From the NCBI RefSeq assembly GCF_000633355.1, contig NZ_AYMQ01000054.1:124001-188000 (forward strand): 64,000 nucleotides of DNA. Direction: 5' to 3'. How positions within the stretch are numbered: the stretch's first letter is position 1; each line of letters begins with the position of its first letter. The DNA is from Serratia sp. H1w (GTDB lineage: Bacteria; Pseudomonadota; Gammaproteobacteria; Enterobacterales; Enterobacteriaceae). Below are positions 45,232 through 54,403 of this stretch, in pieces. Under the pieces are notes generated by a model. It was not told the origin of the DNA, made no database searches, and saw nothing but the letters and a program-made list of their open reading frames with translations. The position numbers and the translations under genes are program-made.

Positions 45232-46596
45232 TTAGTCCCCTGCGGCCAAGCGGCTGGAAACCAGTGCTTCTTGTTGCGTGCTGGCAGCGCGGCTGGCCTG
45301 CTCTTCGCGGAACTTCAGGTTGTCCCACACCCGGAAGAATGGATAGTACATCACCAGCGAAATCGCCAGATTGACGATCTGCAAGATAGCCCCGGAGATA
45401 TGGCCACCGGTGGCCAGATAGCCGCTGATCACGATCGGGGTGGTAAACGGCAGGGCGATCCCGGCCGGTGGCGCTACCAATCCGGTGGCCATGGCGCTGT
45501 AGGAAACGATCACCAGCACCACCGGCGTGGCAATAAACGGCACGACCAGATAAGGGTTCATCACCAGCGGGATGCCGAACACCAGCGGCTCACTGATATT
45601 GAACAGACAGCCCGGTGCGGCGATTTTACCCAACTGTTTCATCTGCGCGCTGCGGCTGCGGATCAGCATGAAGATCACCAGACCAAGCAGTGCTCCGGTG
45701 CCGCCAGGGGCGATCCACAGATCGTAAAACTGCTGGGTGATGATATGTGGGATCGGCAAGCCGTTCTGGAAGGCCTCCAGGTTTTCCGACATGTTCGCCA
45801 GCCAGACCGGGCGGATAAAGACCAGCACGATGGCATCGCCGTGCAGGCCTAGCATCCACAACACGCCAATCAGGATCACCGCGAAGATCATTCCCGGCAG
45901 CGAACCACCGACATGGCTCATTGGAATGCCGACCAGGGTAGAGATCAGCGTATTGATGTCGCCAAACGGTGTGGCCTCAACGATCAGGCGTAGCGCCAGC
46001 ACCACCGCCAACACACAAAAGCCGGGGATCAGCGCCATAAAGGACTTCGCCACCGCGGGTGGAACGCCTTCCGGCATGCGGATCACCCAATTGCGGTTGC
46101 TGACAAAACGATAAATCTCGGTCGACAGCAGGGCGATAATGATCGCCACAAACAGCCCCTGGCTACCGACCAGCTTCATCGGCATGACGCCTTTGATAAT
46201 CTGCTCGGCAGCGCCCTGTACGGGAGCAAACCAGGTATGCTGCGGCACCGTCAGCACAAAGGCCACCAGAGACACTGCACCGGTGGTGAGCGGATCGATG
46301 GTGCGGTATTTTTCCGCCAGCCGGTAGGCAATACCAAAGCTGGAGATGATCGCCATGATGTCGTAAGTGGCCTTCACCGGATACAGCACCTTATCCTGCC
46401 AGGTCGCACCAAACAGCTGACTCATCAGTTCGGCATAACCGGGAATTGGCAGATAGGCGAAGATCAGAAAGAACGAGCCAATCAGCATAAACGGCATGTT
46501 CAGAATGATACCGTCACGTACCGACAGCACGTGTTTTTGCCCGGCGACCTTCAGTGCTGCTGGCAGCACATATTTTTCAAGAATTGTTTTTCCCAT
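45232..46596 (-). CDS. PTS EIIC component, cellobiose/chitobiose (Lac) family
   Basis: Membrane permease of a lactose/cellobiose-type phosphotransferase system (about 454 aa, roughly ten hydrophobic segments). It has VLSVRDGIILNMPFMLIGSFFLIF near the N-terminus, GLHGDAIVLVFIRPVW, the conserved APGGTGALLGLVIFML and CLFNISEPLVFGIPLVMNPYLVVPF with the sugar-site NxSEP. I choose the ATG at 46596; a GTG 12 bases earlier leaves no room for the ribosome site. Genes for IIB, IIA and the phospho-glucosidase lie upstream in the same operon, so the sugar is probably a beta-linked disaccharide. Confidence 0.92.
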   Translation of the reverse strand: MGKTILEKYVLPAALKVAGQKHVLSVRDGIILNMPFMLIGSFFLIFAYLPIPGYAELMSQLFGATWQDKVLYPVKATYDIMAIISSFGIAYRLAEKYRTIDPLTTGAVSLVAFVLTVPQHTWFAPVQGAAEQIIKGVMPMKLVGSQGLFVAIIIALLSTEIYRFVSNRNWVIRMPEGVPPAVAKSFMALIPGFCVLAVVLALRLIVEATPFGDINTLISTLVGIPMSHVGGSLPGMIFAVILIGVLWMLGLHGDAIVLVFIRPVWLANMSENLEAFQNGLPIPHIITQQFYDLWIAPGGTGALLGLVIFMLIRSRSAQMKQLGKIAAPGCLFNISEPLVFGIPLVMNPYLVVPFIATPVVLVIVSYSAMATGLVAPPAGIALPFTTPIVISGYLATGGHISGAILQIVNLAISLVMYYPFFRVWDNLKFREEQASRAASTQQEALVSSRLAAGD

Positions 46597-46698
46597 TGAC
46601 ACAGGCACCCCTCTTTCCCGGTCTTAGCCAGGCTTGCGGTTATGATTATTGTTATTTATCCCCACCGCTGGAAGCACGAGTGGGGTAGTTGTGAACGC

Positions 46699-48003
46699 TT
46701 AAGCTTGAGAAAACTGCGGCAGCCATGCCTGGTTGATGCTGAGCACTTCGTCCAATATGGTTTGTGCTTCATTGACATCGCCAACCAACGGATTGGCCAC
46801 CAAGGCCAGCAATGCCTGCTGTTTATCGCCCTTGACCGCCGCCTCAATGGTCAACCTCTCATAGTCTTTCACCTGCTGGGTCAGGCCATTCATCAGCGGC
46901 GGCAATGCGCCGAAGGCCAGAGGATGCGCCCCTTGTGCATCGATCACACAGTTGATTTCGACCACCGCATCGTCCGGCAGACCCTGGATTGCCCCACGAT
47001 TCTGGGTATTGACCACCATCTGGCTGCCCAGATTATTGTGCAGCGCGTTGATCAGCTCGATGGCCACCTCCGAGTAATAGGCCCCGCCGCGGAAGCTGAG
47101 CTGTTCCGGCTTATGATCCAGCGCCGGATCGGCATACAGTTCGAACAGTTCTGCCTCCACCTTCATCACCTGCTCGGCCCGGGTGCCTTTGCCTTTGGCC
47201 GACTCCAGCTCCTTTGCCAGCATGGTACGGGTCTGCCAGAAATAGCGGTGGTAAGGGCAGGGGATCACCTTCAGCGCCCGTAGAAACTCCGGGGGCCAAG
47301 GCGTGGCCTTGATGTTGTTCATCGACAGGGATTCGCCATCGCACATCAGCTCAATGACCTGTTCGGTGACATCCTGCCCGTCTGCCAATACCCGGTGCAC
47401 CCAGACCATATGATTGAGCCCGGCAAAGCTCAGCGCAACGCGTTCACGCGGCAGCTGTAACATACTGGCGATCATATGGTGCATGGTGATCGGCACATTG
47501 CATAAACCAATAATCTTGGCTTTGCTGTAACGGGCTACGGCTTCGGTAACCATCCCCGCCGGATTGGTGAAGTTGATGATCCAGGCGTCTGGTGCCAGGC
47601 GTTCTACCCGCTGAGCGATATCCAATAGCACCGGGATGGTACGTAACGCCTTGGCAAAGCCACCGACGCCGGTGGTTTCCTGCCCCAACATCAGATGCTG
47701 CAGGCCGAGTCGTTCATCGGCAGCGCGGGCGGGCAGTTGGCCGACACGCAACTGAGTCAGTACATAGCTGGCTCCGCTGATGGCGGCATCCAGTTCAAAA
47801 TGCACCGTGACTTTCACCTGCTCCAACCCTTGATGGCGCAACATGCGGCGAGCCAGCCCGGCGATAATTTCCACCTTATGCCGCCCACCTTCCACATCGG
47901 CCAGTGCCAGCTCGCTGAGAGGCAGTGTGGCATGGCGGGCAATCAGCCCTTCAATCAGTTCCGGGGTATAGCTGCTGCCCCCACCAACGACGGTAATTTT
48001 CAT
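46699..48003 (-). CDS. 6-phospho-beta-glucosidase, glycoside hydrolase family 4
   Basis: GH4 enzyme (434 aa) that hydrolyses 6-phosphorylated beta-glucosides with NAD+ and a divalent metal. The Rossmann start [20 protein letters not shown], the [12 protein letters not shown] loop, the metal-ligand region [13 protein letters not shown] and GLNHMVWVH are all characteristic, and it resembles CelF/ChbF/LicH. It takes the phosphodisaccharide made by the PTS. Its ATG overlaps the IIA stop by four bases. Confidence 0.92.
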   Translation of the reverse strand: MKITVVGGGSSYTPELIEGLIARHATLPLSELALADVEGGRHKVEIIAGLARRMLRHQGLEQVKVTVHFELDAAISGASYVLTQLRVGQLPARAADERLGLQHLMLGQETTGVGGFAKALRTIPVLLDIAQRVERLAPDAWIINFTNPAGMVTEAVARYSKAKIIGLCNVPITMHHMIASMLQLPRERVALSFAGLNHMVWVHRVLADGQDVTEQVIELMCDGESLSMNNIKATPWPPEFLRALKVIPCPYHRYFWQTRTMLAKELESAKGKGTRAEQVMKVEAELFELYADPALDHKPEQLSFRGGAYYSEVAIELINALHNNLGSQMVVNTQNRGAIQGLPDDAVVEINCVIDAQGAHPLAFGALPPLMNGLTQQVKDYERLTIEAAVKGDKQQALLALVANPLVGDVNEAQTILDEVLSINQAWLPQFSQA

Positions 48004-48320
48004 CGGGTTGCTCCCACGGCTACGGGTAAACGGCGGTAAAGCTCGATCATGTCCTGCGCCAGATCCTGGATCACCATCGCGTTCATCAGGTGGTCCTGAG
48101 CATGTACGGTAATCAGGGTAACGGTCAGTTTGCCGCAGCCTTCGTCCAGCCCGATCAGCTCGGTCTGTTTGGCATGGGCCAGTTTGACGGCGCAGTGTGA
48201 CTCGGCCATGGCGCTAGTTGCCTGGGAAAAGTCGCCCTGACGAGCATAACGTAAGGCACTTAACGCGCTGCTGCGGGCGCTGCCAGCCTGTACCAGCAGC
48301 TCCATAATGGTTTCTTCCAT
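48000..48320 (-). CDS. PTS EIIA component, lactose/cellobiose family
   Basis: Cytoplasmic phosphocarrier (106 aa). The active-site histidine is in TLITVHAQDHLMNAM (His73), in a three-helix bundle typical of IIA-Lac/Chb. It receives phosphate from HPr and passes it to IIB. AGGAGA lies five bases before the ATG. Confidence 0.92.
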   Translation of the reverse strand: MEETIMELLVQAGSARSSALSALRYARQGDFSQATSAMAESHCAVKLAHAKQTELIGLDEGCGKLTVTLITVHAQDHLMNAMVIQDLAQDMIELYRRLPVAVGATR

Positions 48321-48363
48321 GCCGCTCTCCTGTTGAGGGTGGATGAGGGGAAAAGGGCGGGCG

Positions 48364-48669
48364 TCAGGCCATCAGGGCAATGGCTTTATCCAGCACCTTG
48401 TCGCCGCGCATGGTGCCGTAATCCATCATGTCGATCACCGCGACCGGCTTGCCAAGCGGGGCGGCCAGTGCCGCAAGGCGTTGGAACTCATACTGCACCT
48501 GCGGGCCGAGCAGCACGATATCGGCATTGGCGAGCAGGCTTTCGATCTCGGAAACCGGCACGGCTTCGATCTCCAGCGCTAAGGCACGCTTGGTGGCTTC
48601 GGTTTTCATTTTCTGCACCAGCATGCTGGTGGACATGCCAGCGGCACAGCACAACACAATTTTCTGCAT
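48364..48669 (-). CDS. PTS EIIB component, lactose/cellobiose family
   Basis: Cytoplasmic EIIB (101 aa) with the phosphorylated cysteine in CCAAGMSTSMLVQKM (Cys8), the P-loop-like GMSTS, and VLLGPQVQYEF as in ChbB. First gene of the operon IIB-IIA-GH4-IIC, so expression starts from the promoter region with the 17-bp palindromes upstream. Confidence 0.92.
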   Translation of the reverse strand: MQKIVLCCAAGMSTSMLVQKMKTEATKRALALEIEAVPVSEIESLLANADIVLLGPQVQYEFQRLAALAAPLGKPVAVIDMMDYGTMRGDKVLDKAIALMA

Positions 48670-48709
48670 GGAATTCCCCTTGGTGTTTTCGATGGTGACG
48701 AACTTTGCT

Positions 48710-48899
48710 GTGAAAAGTTATTTCACGTTGCGGGGATAAAATGAATTGTTATTGAAAATAATTTTCACGAATGTGATGGATGTTGCGTTTCTGTGTCACT
48801 GCATGTAATCGAGAATAGGATAATATTATACTTATCATTGCATTAGGTTGTTTCTGGCTGCTTTTAGGGGCAAAAGTAAAAATTGAAAAATATTTTCAA
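48710..48899. promoter_or_regulatory. Three 17-bp TGAAAA/TTTTCA palindromes between the PTS operon and its regulator
   Basis: Sites are 48710-48726 (gtgaaaagttatttcac), 48752-48768 (ttgaaaataattttcac) and 48883-48899 (ttgaaaaatattttcaa). The first two centres are 42 bases apart (four helical turns). They lie in the 349-base divergent region and are the obvious candidate operators for the RpiR-type regulator at 49019; they share TGAAA and TTTCA half sites. No further gene is seen in the gap. Confidence 0.75.
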
Positions 48900-49018
48900 G
48901 GCTTTATCATGGAGCGATTGCACCATGCCTGTCAGCCGAACATATGCCCATTTACGCCCGCAAATTCGGCATCAGTTCAGTGCGTCATTTTTCATCCTGG
49001 TTCAGGGAGCCTCATTGC

Positions 49019-50140
49019 ATGGATATTGTTTACCAGATCGAACAGGGGTTACCCCGTCTGTCGGCGCGTGATTCGCGCTTGGCCCGTTTTATTCTGGATA
49101 ACCTGAATTTTGTCTCTGGGGCGACCTTCGAAGAGTTGGCGGCGCGTGCCGGTGTCAGTAACCAACTGCTCAATCAGTTTGCGCAGAGCTTTGGTTGCAG
49201 CGATCTCAACGAATTTATCGGCCGGGTACGGGTTCATCAGCAAGACAAGAGCGGTGCTGAAGAGCGAGTCGTCACCCCGCGCATCATGGGGGATGTTGCC
49301 TGGCTGGATGATTCCACCATTGAAAAACTGGCGGCACGGGCGGGTATCGGCCACGAGGTACTGGATCGTTTTTCGCATTCCATTGGCCGTGAAACCTTTG
49401 GCGATATCCTGTTTGAGATCCGTGCGCGTATTCACGAGCTCAGCCAGCAGGAAACCCGGGTAGCACAGGCCATTCTGGCCGATGTCGCCTTTGCCTCTTC
49501 GGCCACTATCGAACAGCTGGCGGTGTCTGCCGGGGTGAGCCCTGCCACTATCACCCGTTTTGCCCGCTCCGTCGGTTGTGATGATATTCGCGATCTGCGC
49601 ATGAAGCTGGCGCAGGCCAGCGGTGCTAACCAGAACCCTGCACTTGCCGAGGTTACGGACGGTTTGCCTGCGCCGTGGGCACAGCGAGTGAACACGCTCA
49701 ACCAGCAATTGATTACCCAGCTTGGTCAGACCCCGGTAGCGTCGTTGGAACGAGCGGCTACGGCGCTGCGCCAGGCAACGGCCATCCATATCTTCAGCGC
49801 TAACGCGGTGGATGCGCCTTTTGCCAACCTGCTGCAATACCGCCTGTTGACCCTCGGGCGGCCAGCCAACCTGTGCCAGGATCCGGCATTGATGAGTATG
49901 ACCGCCTCGATGCTGGATCAACGCCAGGCACTGCTGGTGATTGCCGGTGGGCAACCGGGCAGTGCGTTAATCAACGCGGTACATCAGGCAAGGCTGCAAG
50001 GTGTGGCGGTGATCGCGTTGGCACAGCCTGAAACTGCTCTGACTCGGCGTGAGGATATTGTGTTGCCGGTGCAGGATAATCAGCACGGAACCTTACTGGC
50101 CATCGAACTGTTATGCGAAGCCGTGGCTGACAGTATGTAA
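49019..50140 (+). CDS. RpiR-type regulator with three tandem HTH_6 domains and a SIS domain
   Basis: 373-residue transcription factor divergent from the PTS operon. Normal RpiR/MurR proteins have one N-terminal RpiR-type helix-turn-helix and one SIS sugar-phosphate domain in about 280 residues. Here three related helix-turn-helix units appear at about residues 10-70 (SGATFEELAARAGVSNQLLNQFAQSFG), 80-140 (DDSTIEKLAARAGIGHEVLDRFSHSIG) and 140-200 (SSATIEQLAVSAGVSPATITRFARSVG). A SIS-like domain follows (about 235-360). The ATG at 49019 with AGGGAG upstream fits the domain start; an upstream in-frame ATG gives 25 unrelated residues. It probably senses the PTS-imported phosphosugar. Confidence 0.88.
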   Translation: MDIVYQIEQGLPRLSARDSRLARFILDNLNFVSGATFEELAARAGVSNQLLNQFAQSFGCSDLNEFIGRVRVHQQDKSGAEERVVTPRIMGDVAWLDDSTIEKLAARAGIGHEVLDRFSHSIGRETFGDILFEIRARIHELSQQETRVAQAILADVAFASSATIEQLAVSAGVSPATITRFARSVGCDDIRDLRMKLAQASGANQNPALAEVTDGLPAPWAQRVNTLNQQLITQLGQTPVASLERAATALRQATAIHIFSANAVDAPFANLLQYRLLTLGRPANLCQDPALMSMTASMLDQRQALLVIAGGQPGSALINAVHQARLQGVAVIALAQPETALTRREDIVLPVQDNQHGTLLAIELLCEAVADSM

Positions 50141-50274
50141 CCTTCGTTATCTTGAGGGACTGGACGATTAATTTCGTTTTTCACCCGCTTGTTTTTTCTG
50201 CAGGCTTACGACACTATCTTTGGCAAAATTCACTCAGGATCAGAGTGAATACCGGACATAGGTAGGGACATTCT

Positions 50275-52452
50275 TTGAAAAAACTCCTCTTGGCTGCGCT
50301 GGTCGCCGCCACCGCTGGCACCAGCCCCACAGTCATGGCCTCTTTTGATGAAATCAGCTGCCGCTGGAGCGACTACTGCGCAATGAGTGGCGTGCCTTAT
50401 CTGGCTGCCGAAAATGATACTCGTATCAATCTGCTGATGTTGACGGCGGGAATGCGTAATATGCCCATGGTGCTGTCGTCAGTACCGCAAGAGATTGGCC
50501 GCAGCAGAGGATACACTTTTGGCGTGTTCTCTGGTGAAGCAACGCCTGCAGCCGATCAGGCCACCTCACCAGGCCAAACCACCGCGCCGCAGGATGATCC
50601 GCTCAATGCACAGGCATTAAGCCTGGGCATTAAACCGTCGGGGTTAAGCGGTTTTTCAGGAGAAAATGAAGGCCGTTGGATCTCCAATAATCCGCTGTCA
50701 CTCAGCCAATTTTTCCAGGCGTTGCTGGACGATCGGCAGCTGGATCAGGCCGAACGCGATTTGCTGGCGCTACGCCGGGCCAAAATTTACCGGGGTGAGG
50801 CACAGCCGGAGCAATTTTTACCGCTGATGGAGAACTATGCCGCAGGTTCTCATGCCGCGGCGTTCAGAGACTACCTGAGCAGCGCGGAACAGTTTTACCA
50901 TGGGCAATTTACCGACGCGGATACCGGATTCCAGCGGCTGAAAGAGTCGGATCAAAAGTGGGTGGCGGAAACCGCCACTTATATGTTGTTCCGAGTAGCC
51001 TTGAACCAGATCACTGAGAATGCCGAGGATCAGTACGGCATGTTCGATCCGCTGCGGGCCAATAAAGAAGCGGGCGCTCAGGCATTGCAACGCGCACAGG
51101 CCTATCTGGCCGCTTATCCCAACGGCGAATATGTGGATTCCGTGCAGGGATTACAGCGTCGGGTGAATTGGTATCTGTCCGATTGGCCACGCCTGGCGCA
51201 GCTCTATGAAAGCGAGATCACTGCGGCCACCGATATCACCACGCTTGGCGCAATGGTTGATGAAGGGGATCAAATCCTGCTGAGCCGCTATATTCCCTAT
51301 GACAGCGCAGAGCAACCCTTTATCAGCAGCGCCGATGCCCCGTTGTTAACCTTCATCCAGACCATGAAGTGGCTGCGCCAATACAATCTCGACAACCCGT
51401 CGATGCCGAAAGTGACCGATGAGATGCTGCAAGGCTACAAGCCGATGTTTGTGGCCGCCAATCAGCTCCCGCTCTGGGAATATATGCATAACGCCTGGCT
51501 GTTCTATCAGCAAAAGGATTATGCGGCGGTCACCAAGGCGATCCAGCCAGCGGCACAGTTGGCAGCGAACGATCTTATCGCGTTCAGCCAGCAGATCCTG
51601 TATGGCGACGCGCTGATGAAGCAGGAGAACTGGCAGGGGGCCGAGGACCATTGGCGTCATTTGCTCGGCCTGAAGCTTTCCCCTTATCAGCAACAGTATA
51701 TGCAGTTGATGTTGGGCACCGCCCTGGTACAGGAAAATAAAGCCGCCGCAATTTTTGCGCCAGACAGCCCAATCAATAACCTGCGTTACCGCTCCGTGGT
51801 GCTCAAGACCCTGGCGAACAAAGCGTTGCTGCAACAGCAAGCCGCTGGTGCGCCCAACGATGAAGAAAAGACTATCGCTCTGCATACGCTGTTATTCAAG
51901 GACTTGATGGTGGGCGACTATCAAGGGTTTATTGACGACAGTCAGCTGAAAAAAAATATCAAGCAAACGCCAGACCCGCAGGTATTTGGCGACGTGGCGC
52001 TCAGCATATTCGATTGGAACGGCAGTCAGACCGAACCTGGGTATTTCTGTGCATCCCTGGACTCTAACGTTGCCGTCTTGGCGAAGAACAAGACCGATCC
52101 GCACGCCATGAACTGCGTGGCAGAGTTCTTGCGTACCACCTTTGCCGATATTAATACCGAAGCGGAAATGGGAGCCAATGAACAGTTGGATGAGTTGGCA
52201 AGGGCCGAACTGGATAAAGATAAAGCGCACGGCAGATTAAAATATTATCAGCAAGTGATCGCCGATCCCAAGGCCGAGCCGGAAGATAAAACCTATGCGC
52301 TCTACCGGGCGGTGATGTGTTTCTCTCCTTCAGGCTACAACAGCTGCGATCGGCAGGAAATCTCACAGAAAACCCGTCAGCGTTGGTTTAGCCTGTTGAA
52401 GAGCCAGTACAAAGGTAACCAATGGGAACAACAGCTCAAATACTATTGGTGA
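50275..52452 (+). CDS. Unrecognised 725-residue secreted protein with helical (TPR-like) repeats
   Basis: I do not recognise the family with confidence. It has a Sec signal peptide (MKKLLLAALVAATAGTSPTVMA, cleavage before SFDE). A Thr/Pro/Gln/Ala-rich linker lies at about residues 88-108. A long alpha-helical body follows with TPR-like stretches (e.g. RAQAYLAAYPNGEYVDSVQ, which resembles BamD-type TPR motifs). It contains exactly six cysteines, two near the N-terminus (SCRWSDYC) and four in the last 180 residues, a pattern fitting disulfides in the periplasm. The start codon is TTG, with AGGTAGGGA ahead. The DUF3142 gene starts on the base of its stop codon, so the two are translationally coupled. 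Confidence 0.8.
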   Translation: MKKLLLAALVAATAGTSPTVMASFDEISCRWSDYCAMSGVPYLAAENDTRINLLMLTAGMRNMPMVLSSVPQEIGRSRGYTFGVFSGEATPAADQATSPGQTTAPQDDPLNAQALSLGIKPSGLSGFSGENEGRWISNNPLSLSQFFQALLDDRQLDQAERDLLALRRAKIYRGEAQPEQFLPLMENYAAGSHAAAFRDYLSSAEQFYHGQFTDADTGFQRLKESDQKWVAETATYMLFRVALNQITENAEDQYGMFDPLRANKEAGAQALQRAQAYLAAYPNGEYVDSVQGLQRRVNWYLSDWPRLAQLYESEITAATDITTLGAMVDEGDQILLSRYIPYDSAEQPFISSADAPLLTFIQTMKWLRQYNLDNPSMPKVTDEMLQGYKPMFVAANQLPLWEYMHNAWLFYQQKDYAAVTKAIQPAAQLAANDLIAFSQQILYGDALMKQENWQGAEDHWRHLLGLKLSPYQQQYMQLMLGTALVQENKAAAIFAPDSPINNLRYRSVVLKTLANKALLQQQAAGAPNDEEKTIALHTLLFKDLMVGDYQGFIDDSQLKKNIKQTPDPQVFGDVALSIFDWNGSQTEPGYFCASLDSNVAVLAKNKTDPHAMNCVAEFLRTTFADINTEAEMGANEQLDELARAELDKDKAHGRLKYYQQVIADPKAEPEDKTYALYRAVMCFSPSGYNSCDRQEISQKTRQRWFSLLKSQYKGNQWEQQLKYYW

Positions 52453-53156
52453 TGCGGCTATGGCTGCTGCTGTGGTTGCCGTTTGCTGCAACCGCCGCAG
52501 CGGCGTCGTCTGTGAACGCGCAGGATTACCGTGCGTTCTGGCTGTGGTCCGGCGTCTTGGCGCAGCCTGCGTTGCAGCAGGCCGATCTGCTCTATCTTCA
52601 TCAGGGCGAGATCGTAAATGGCCGCCAGGGCGCTCGTTTCCTGAAGTTAGGGCTGCCGCTGAGCAAGCTCCAGGCTCCTGCCGTCTGGATCACCGTACGT
52701 GTCGCTACTCTGGATATGTCCGACGAGGTATTGGCCTCGGCGGTGCGTTTGCCGGCCCGTTGGGCTGCGGCAGGCAACCGGGTGGTGGGGCTACAAATCG
52801 ACTTTGATGCGGCAACCTATCAGTTGGACAAGTACGCGGCCTTTCTCGACAAGCTGCGTGACCAGTTACCGAAAGAATATGCACTGGGAGTCACCGGTCT
52901 GCTCGATTGGGCCAAGACTGGCAACGTCGGCCAGTTGAATGCATTGCCGATCGATGAGCTGGTGATCCAAACCTATCAAGGGCGGCGTACGGTCACGGAG
53001 TATGAACGCTATCTTCCTGCACTGCTTAAGCTACAAATCCCCTTCAAAATTGGTCTGGTGCAGCAGGGCGACTGGAACCCCGAGTGGCAACAGCGGTTGG
53101 CTGCATCGCCTTATTATCGCGGCGAGGTGGTTTTTCTGTTGAATACTGGCCTGTAG
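52452..53156 (+). CDS. DUF3142-family secreted protein
   Basis: 234-residue protein with a hydrophobic leader (MRLWLLLWLPFAATAAA) and a DUF3142 domain covering most of the rest. The central segment VVGLQIDFDAATYQLDKYAAFLDKL looks like a TIM-barrel glycoside-hydrolase-type strand with acidic residues; LLDWAKTG, IDELVIQTYQGR and FKIGLVQQGDW follow. This family has no assigned biochemical function known to me. The ATG shares a base with the stop of the 725-residue gene (TGATG), so the start is placed at 52452; a start at 52422 inside that gene is also possible. Confidence 0.82.
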   Translation: MRLWLLLWLPFAATAAAASSVNAQDYRAFWLWSGVLAQPALQQADLLYLHQGEIVNGRQGARFLKLGLPLSKLQAPAVWITVRVATLDMSDEVLASAVRLPARWAAAGNRVVGLQIDFDAATYQLDKYAAFLDKLRDQLPKEYALGVTGLLDWAKTGNVGQLNALPIDELVIQTYQGRRTVTEYERYLPALLKLQIPFKIGLVQQGDWNPEWQQRLAASPYYRGEVVFLLNTGL

Positions 53157-53241
53157 AATTGCAAAAGATAACAGTTGGAGTTAATCCTACTAGCCTAAAT
53201 CGAACAACTTGCACTAAGGCAAAGAGTTGTAGGAGATTAAA

Positions 53242-53496
53242 ATGATTAGCTTTACGGCCAGTCAGGCCAAAACCCAGTTTGAAGAAATGATGGCTAAAGC
53301 CCTGTTTGAGCCGCTCTATATCACCCAAAACGGTGAACCCTCTGTAGTGATCATGCCTGTTGAAGACTACCATCTATTTGAAGAGCTTAAACTACAAAGC
53401 CTGCGTACCAAGCTTGAGCGATCCATTGCTCTGGCCGAGGCTGACCAGTTGCATGATGGCGTGCAGGTATTTGACGAACTGATGAAGGATCTGTGA
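53242..53496 (+). CDS. Phd/YefM-family antitoxin without a partner toxin
   Basis: 84-residue Phd/YefM-type antitoxin: ISFTASQAKTQFEEMMAKAL at the DNA-binding N-terminus, PLYITQNGEPSVVIMPVEDYHLFEEL in the middle, and a helical acidic C-terminus (EADQLHDGVQVFDELMKDL). GTAGGAGATT is a good ribosome site. No ParE/RelE, Doc or YoeB reading frame follows in the next 170 bases or precedes it. It is either a solitary repressor or the remainder of a lost toxin-antitoxin pair. Confidence 0.85.
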   Translation: MISFTASQAKTQFEEMMAKALFEPLYITQNGEPSVVIMPVEDYHLFEELKLQSLRTKLERSIALAEADQLHDGVQVFDELMKDL

Positions 53497-53666
53497 TAGC
53501 GGGCCACCTGTTAAAGTTGTTATTAAACCATCGGCTATGAGCATTGAGTGTAATATCCAACGGCAGCGGCTTACTGCCAGAAACTGTCATTAGCGCAGGT
53601 TATTGTTGGTTTTTACGGCTAGGACAATCCTGAAAATTGTTCTCCCTCACTGACAAGGAAACCGCG

Positions 53667-54239
53667 ATGATACGTGCGATGACGCTGCTTACCGAAAACT
53701 TCTCCGATTGGGAAACCGCTTTAATCAATTCGACGGGGCGCGGCTATTTCGGTTTTGATTGCCGTTTTGCTACCCCAGGCGGCACCACTGTTACCTCTTC
53801 CGGCGGTATGCGGGTTTCCCCTCATCTGGCAATAGAAGCCATCCAGCTCAATGATATCGATCTGCTGATTGTCTGCGGGGGCACTATCTGGCAGACCGAG
53901 CAAGCACCGGATGTCACCGCTTTAGTGGCTGCGGCCCATCAAAACCAGGCCGTCGTTGCAGGGATATGTGATGGCACTCGAGTACTGGCGCAGGCGGGGG
54001 TGCTTGACGCGGTTCGCCATACCTCCAATTCGGCAGAGAACCTGTCGGGCCTGAACTATGGTGGGGCGGCGTATTACCAGGATGTGCCTTATGCTGTCGC
54101 CGATCGGCGGGTTATTACGGCACCCGGTACTGCACCGGTCAGCTTTATGGCTGCAATATTGCGCACGTTGGCAATCGAAGATGAAAACCTCAATGCCTAC
54201 CTTGCGATGCATGCCGCAGAACATCGCAAGACAAGCTAA
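53667..54239 (+). CDS. DJ-1/PfpI-family protein (type 1 glutamine amidotransferase-like)
   Basis: 190-residue DJ-1/PfpI fold protein. The nucleophile-elbow cysteine is Cys101 in VVAGICDGTRVLA, and an acidic partner lies in FSDWETAL (Glu16). A conserved LLIVCGGTIWQ strand is present. Members include stress chaperones, deglycases and proteases; the exact function cannot be assigned, and it lacks the His of true PfpI proteases at the usual place (CDG rather than CHG). AAGGA lies seven bases before the ATG, preferred over a start 30 bases earlier. Confidence 0.85.
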   Translation: MIRAMTLLTENFSDWETALINSTGRGYFGFDCRFATPGGTTVTSSGGMRVSPHLAIEAIQLNDIDLLIVCGGTIWQTEQAPDVTALVAAAHQNQAVVAGICDGTRVLAQAGVLDAVRHTSNSAENLSGLNYGGAAYYQDVPYAVADRRVITAPGTAPVSFMAAILRTLAIEDENLNAYLAMHAAEHRKTS

Positions 54240-54298
54240 CCCACTGTGATAAATAGCCCCTATGGCCATATCACGTGAATGACACTGTTGCTTAATTT

Positions 54299-54371
54299 GT
54301 AGGGGTCGAACATGTTCGACCCTGGCCAATCCACTGATTATCAAGGCGGGCGCAGCATGCAGCGCCCCTAC
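54299..54371. repeat. Compound palindromic repeat (two 20-bp palindromes in opposite orientation)
   Basis: The unit begins GTAGGGG and ends CCCCTAC. It contains the perfect palindrome gggtcgaacatgttcgaccc (54303-54322) and the near-palindrome gggcgcagcatgcagcgccc (54348-54367, one mismatched pair), separated by 25 bases. The second is a near copy of 38273-38292. It resembles a BIME-type pair of REP elements, located between a + strand gene end and a - strand gene end. Confidence 0.75.
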
Positions 54372-54403
54372 TCTGTGAGGCCGACATATGTTTGTCAGTA
54401 ATC

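Noticed and set aside
53497-53666. Toxin partner of the Phd/YefM antitoxin
   Set aside because: Only frames of fewer than about 20 codons follow the antitoxin; none resembles RelE, ParE or Doc.
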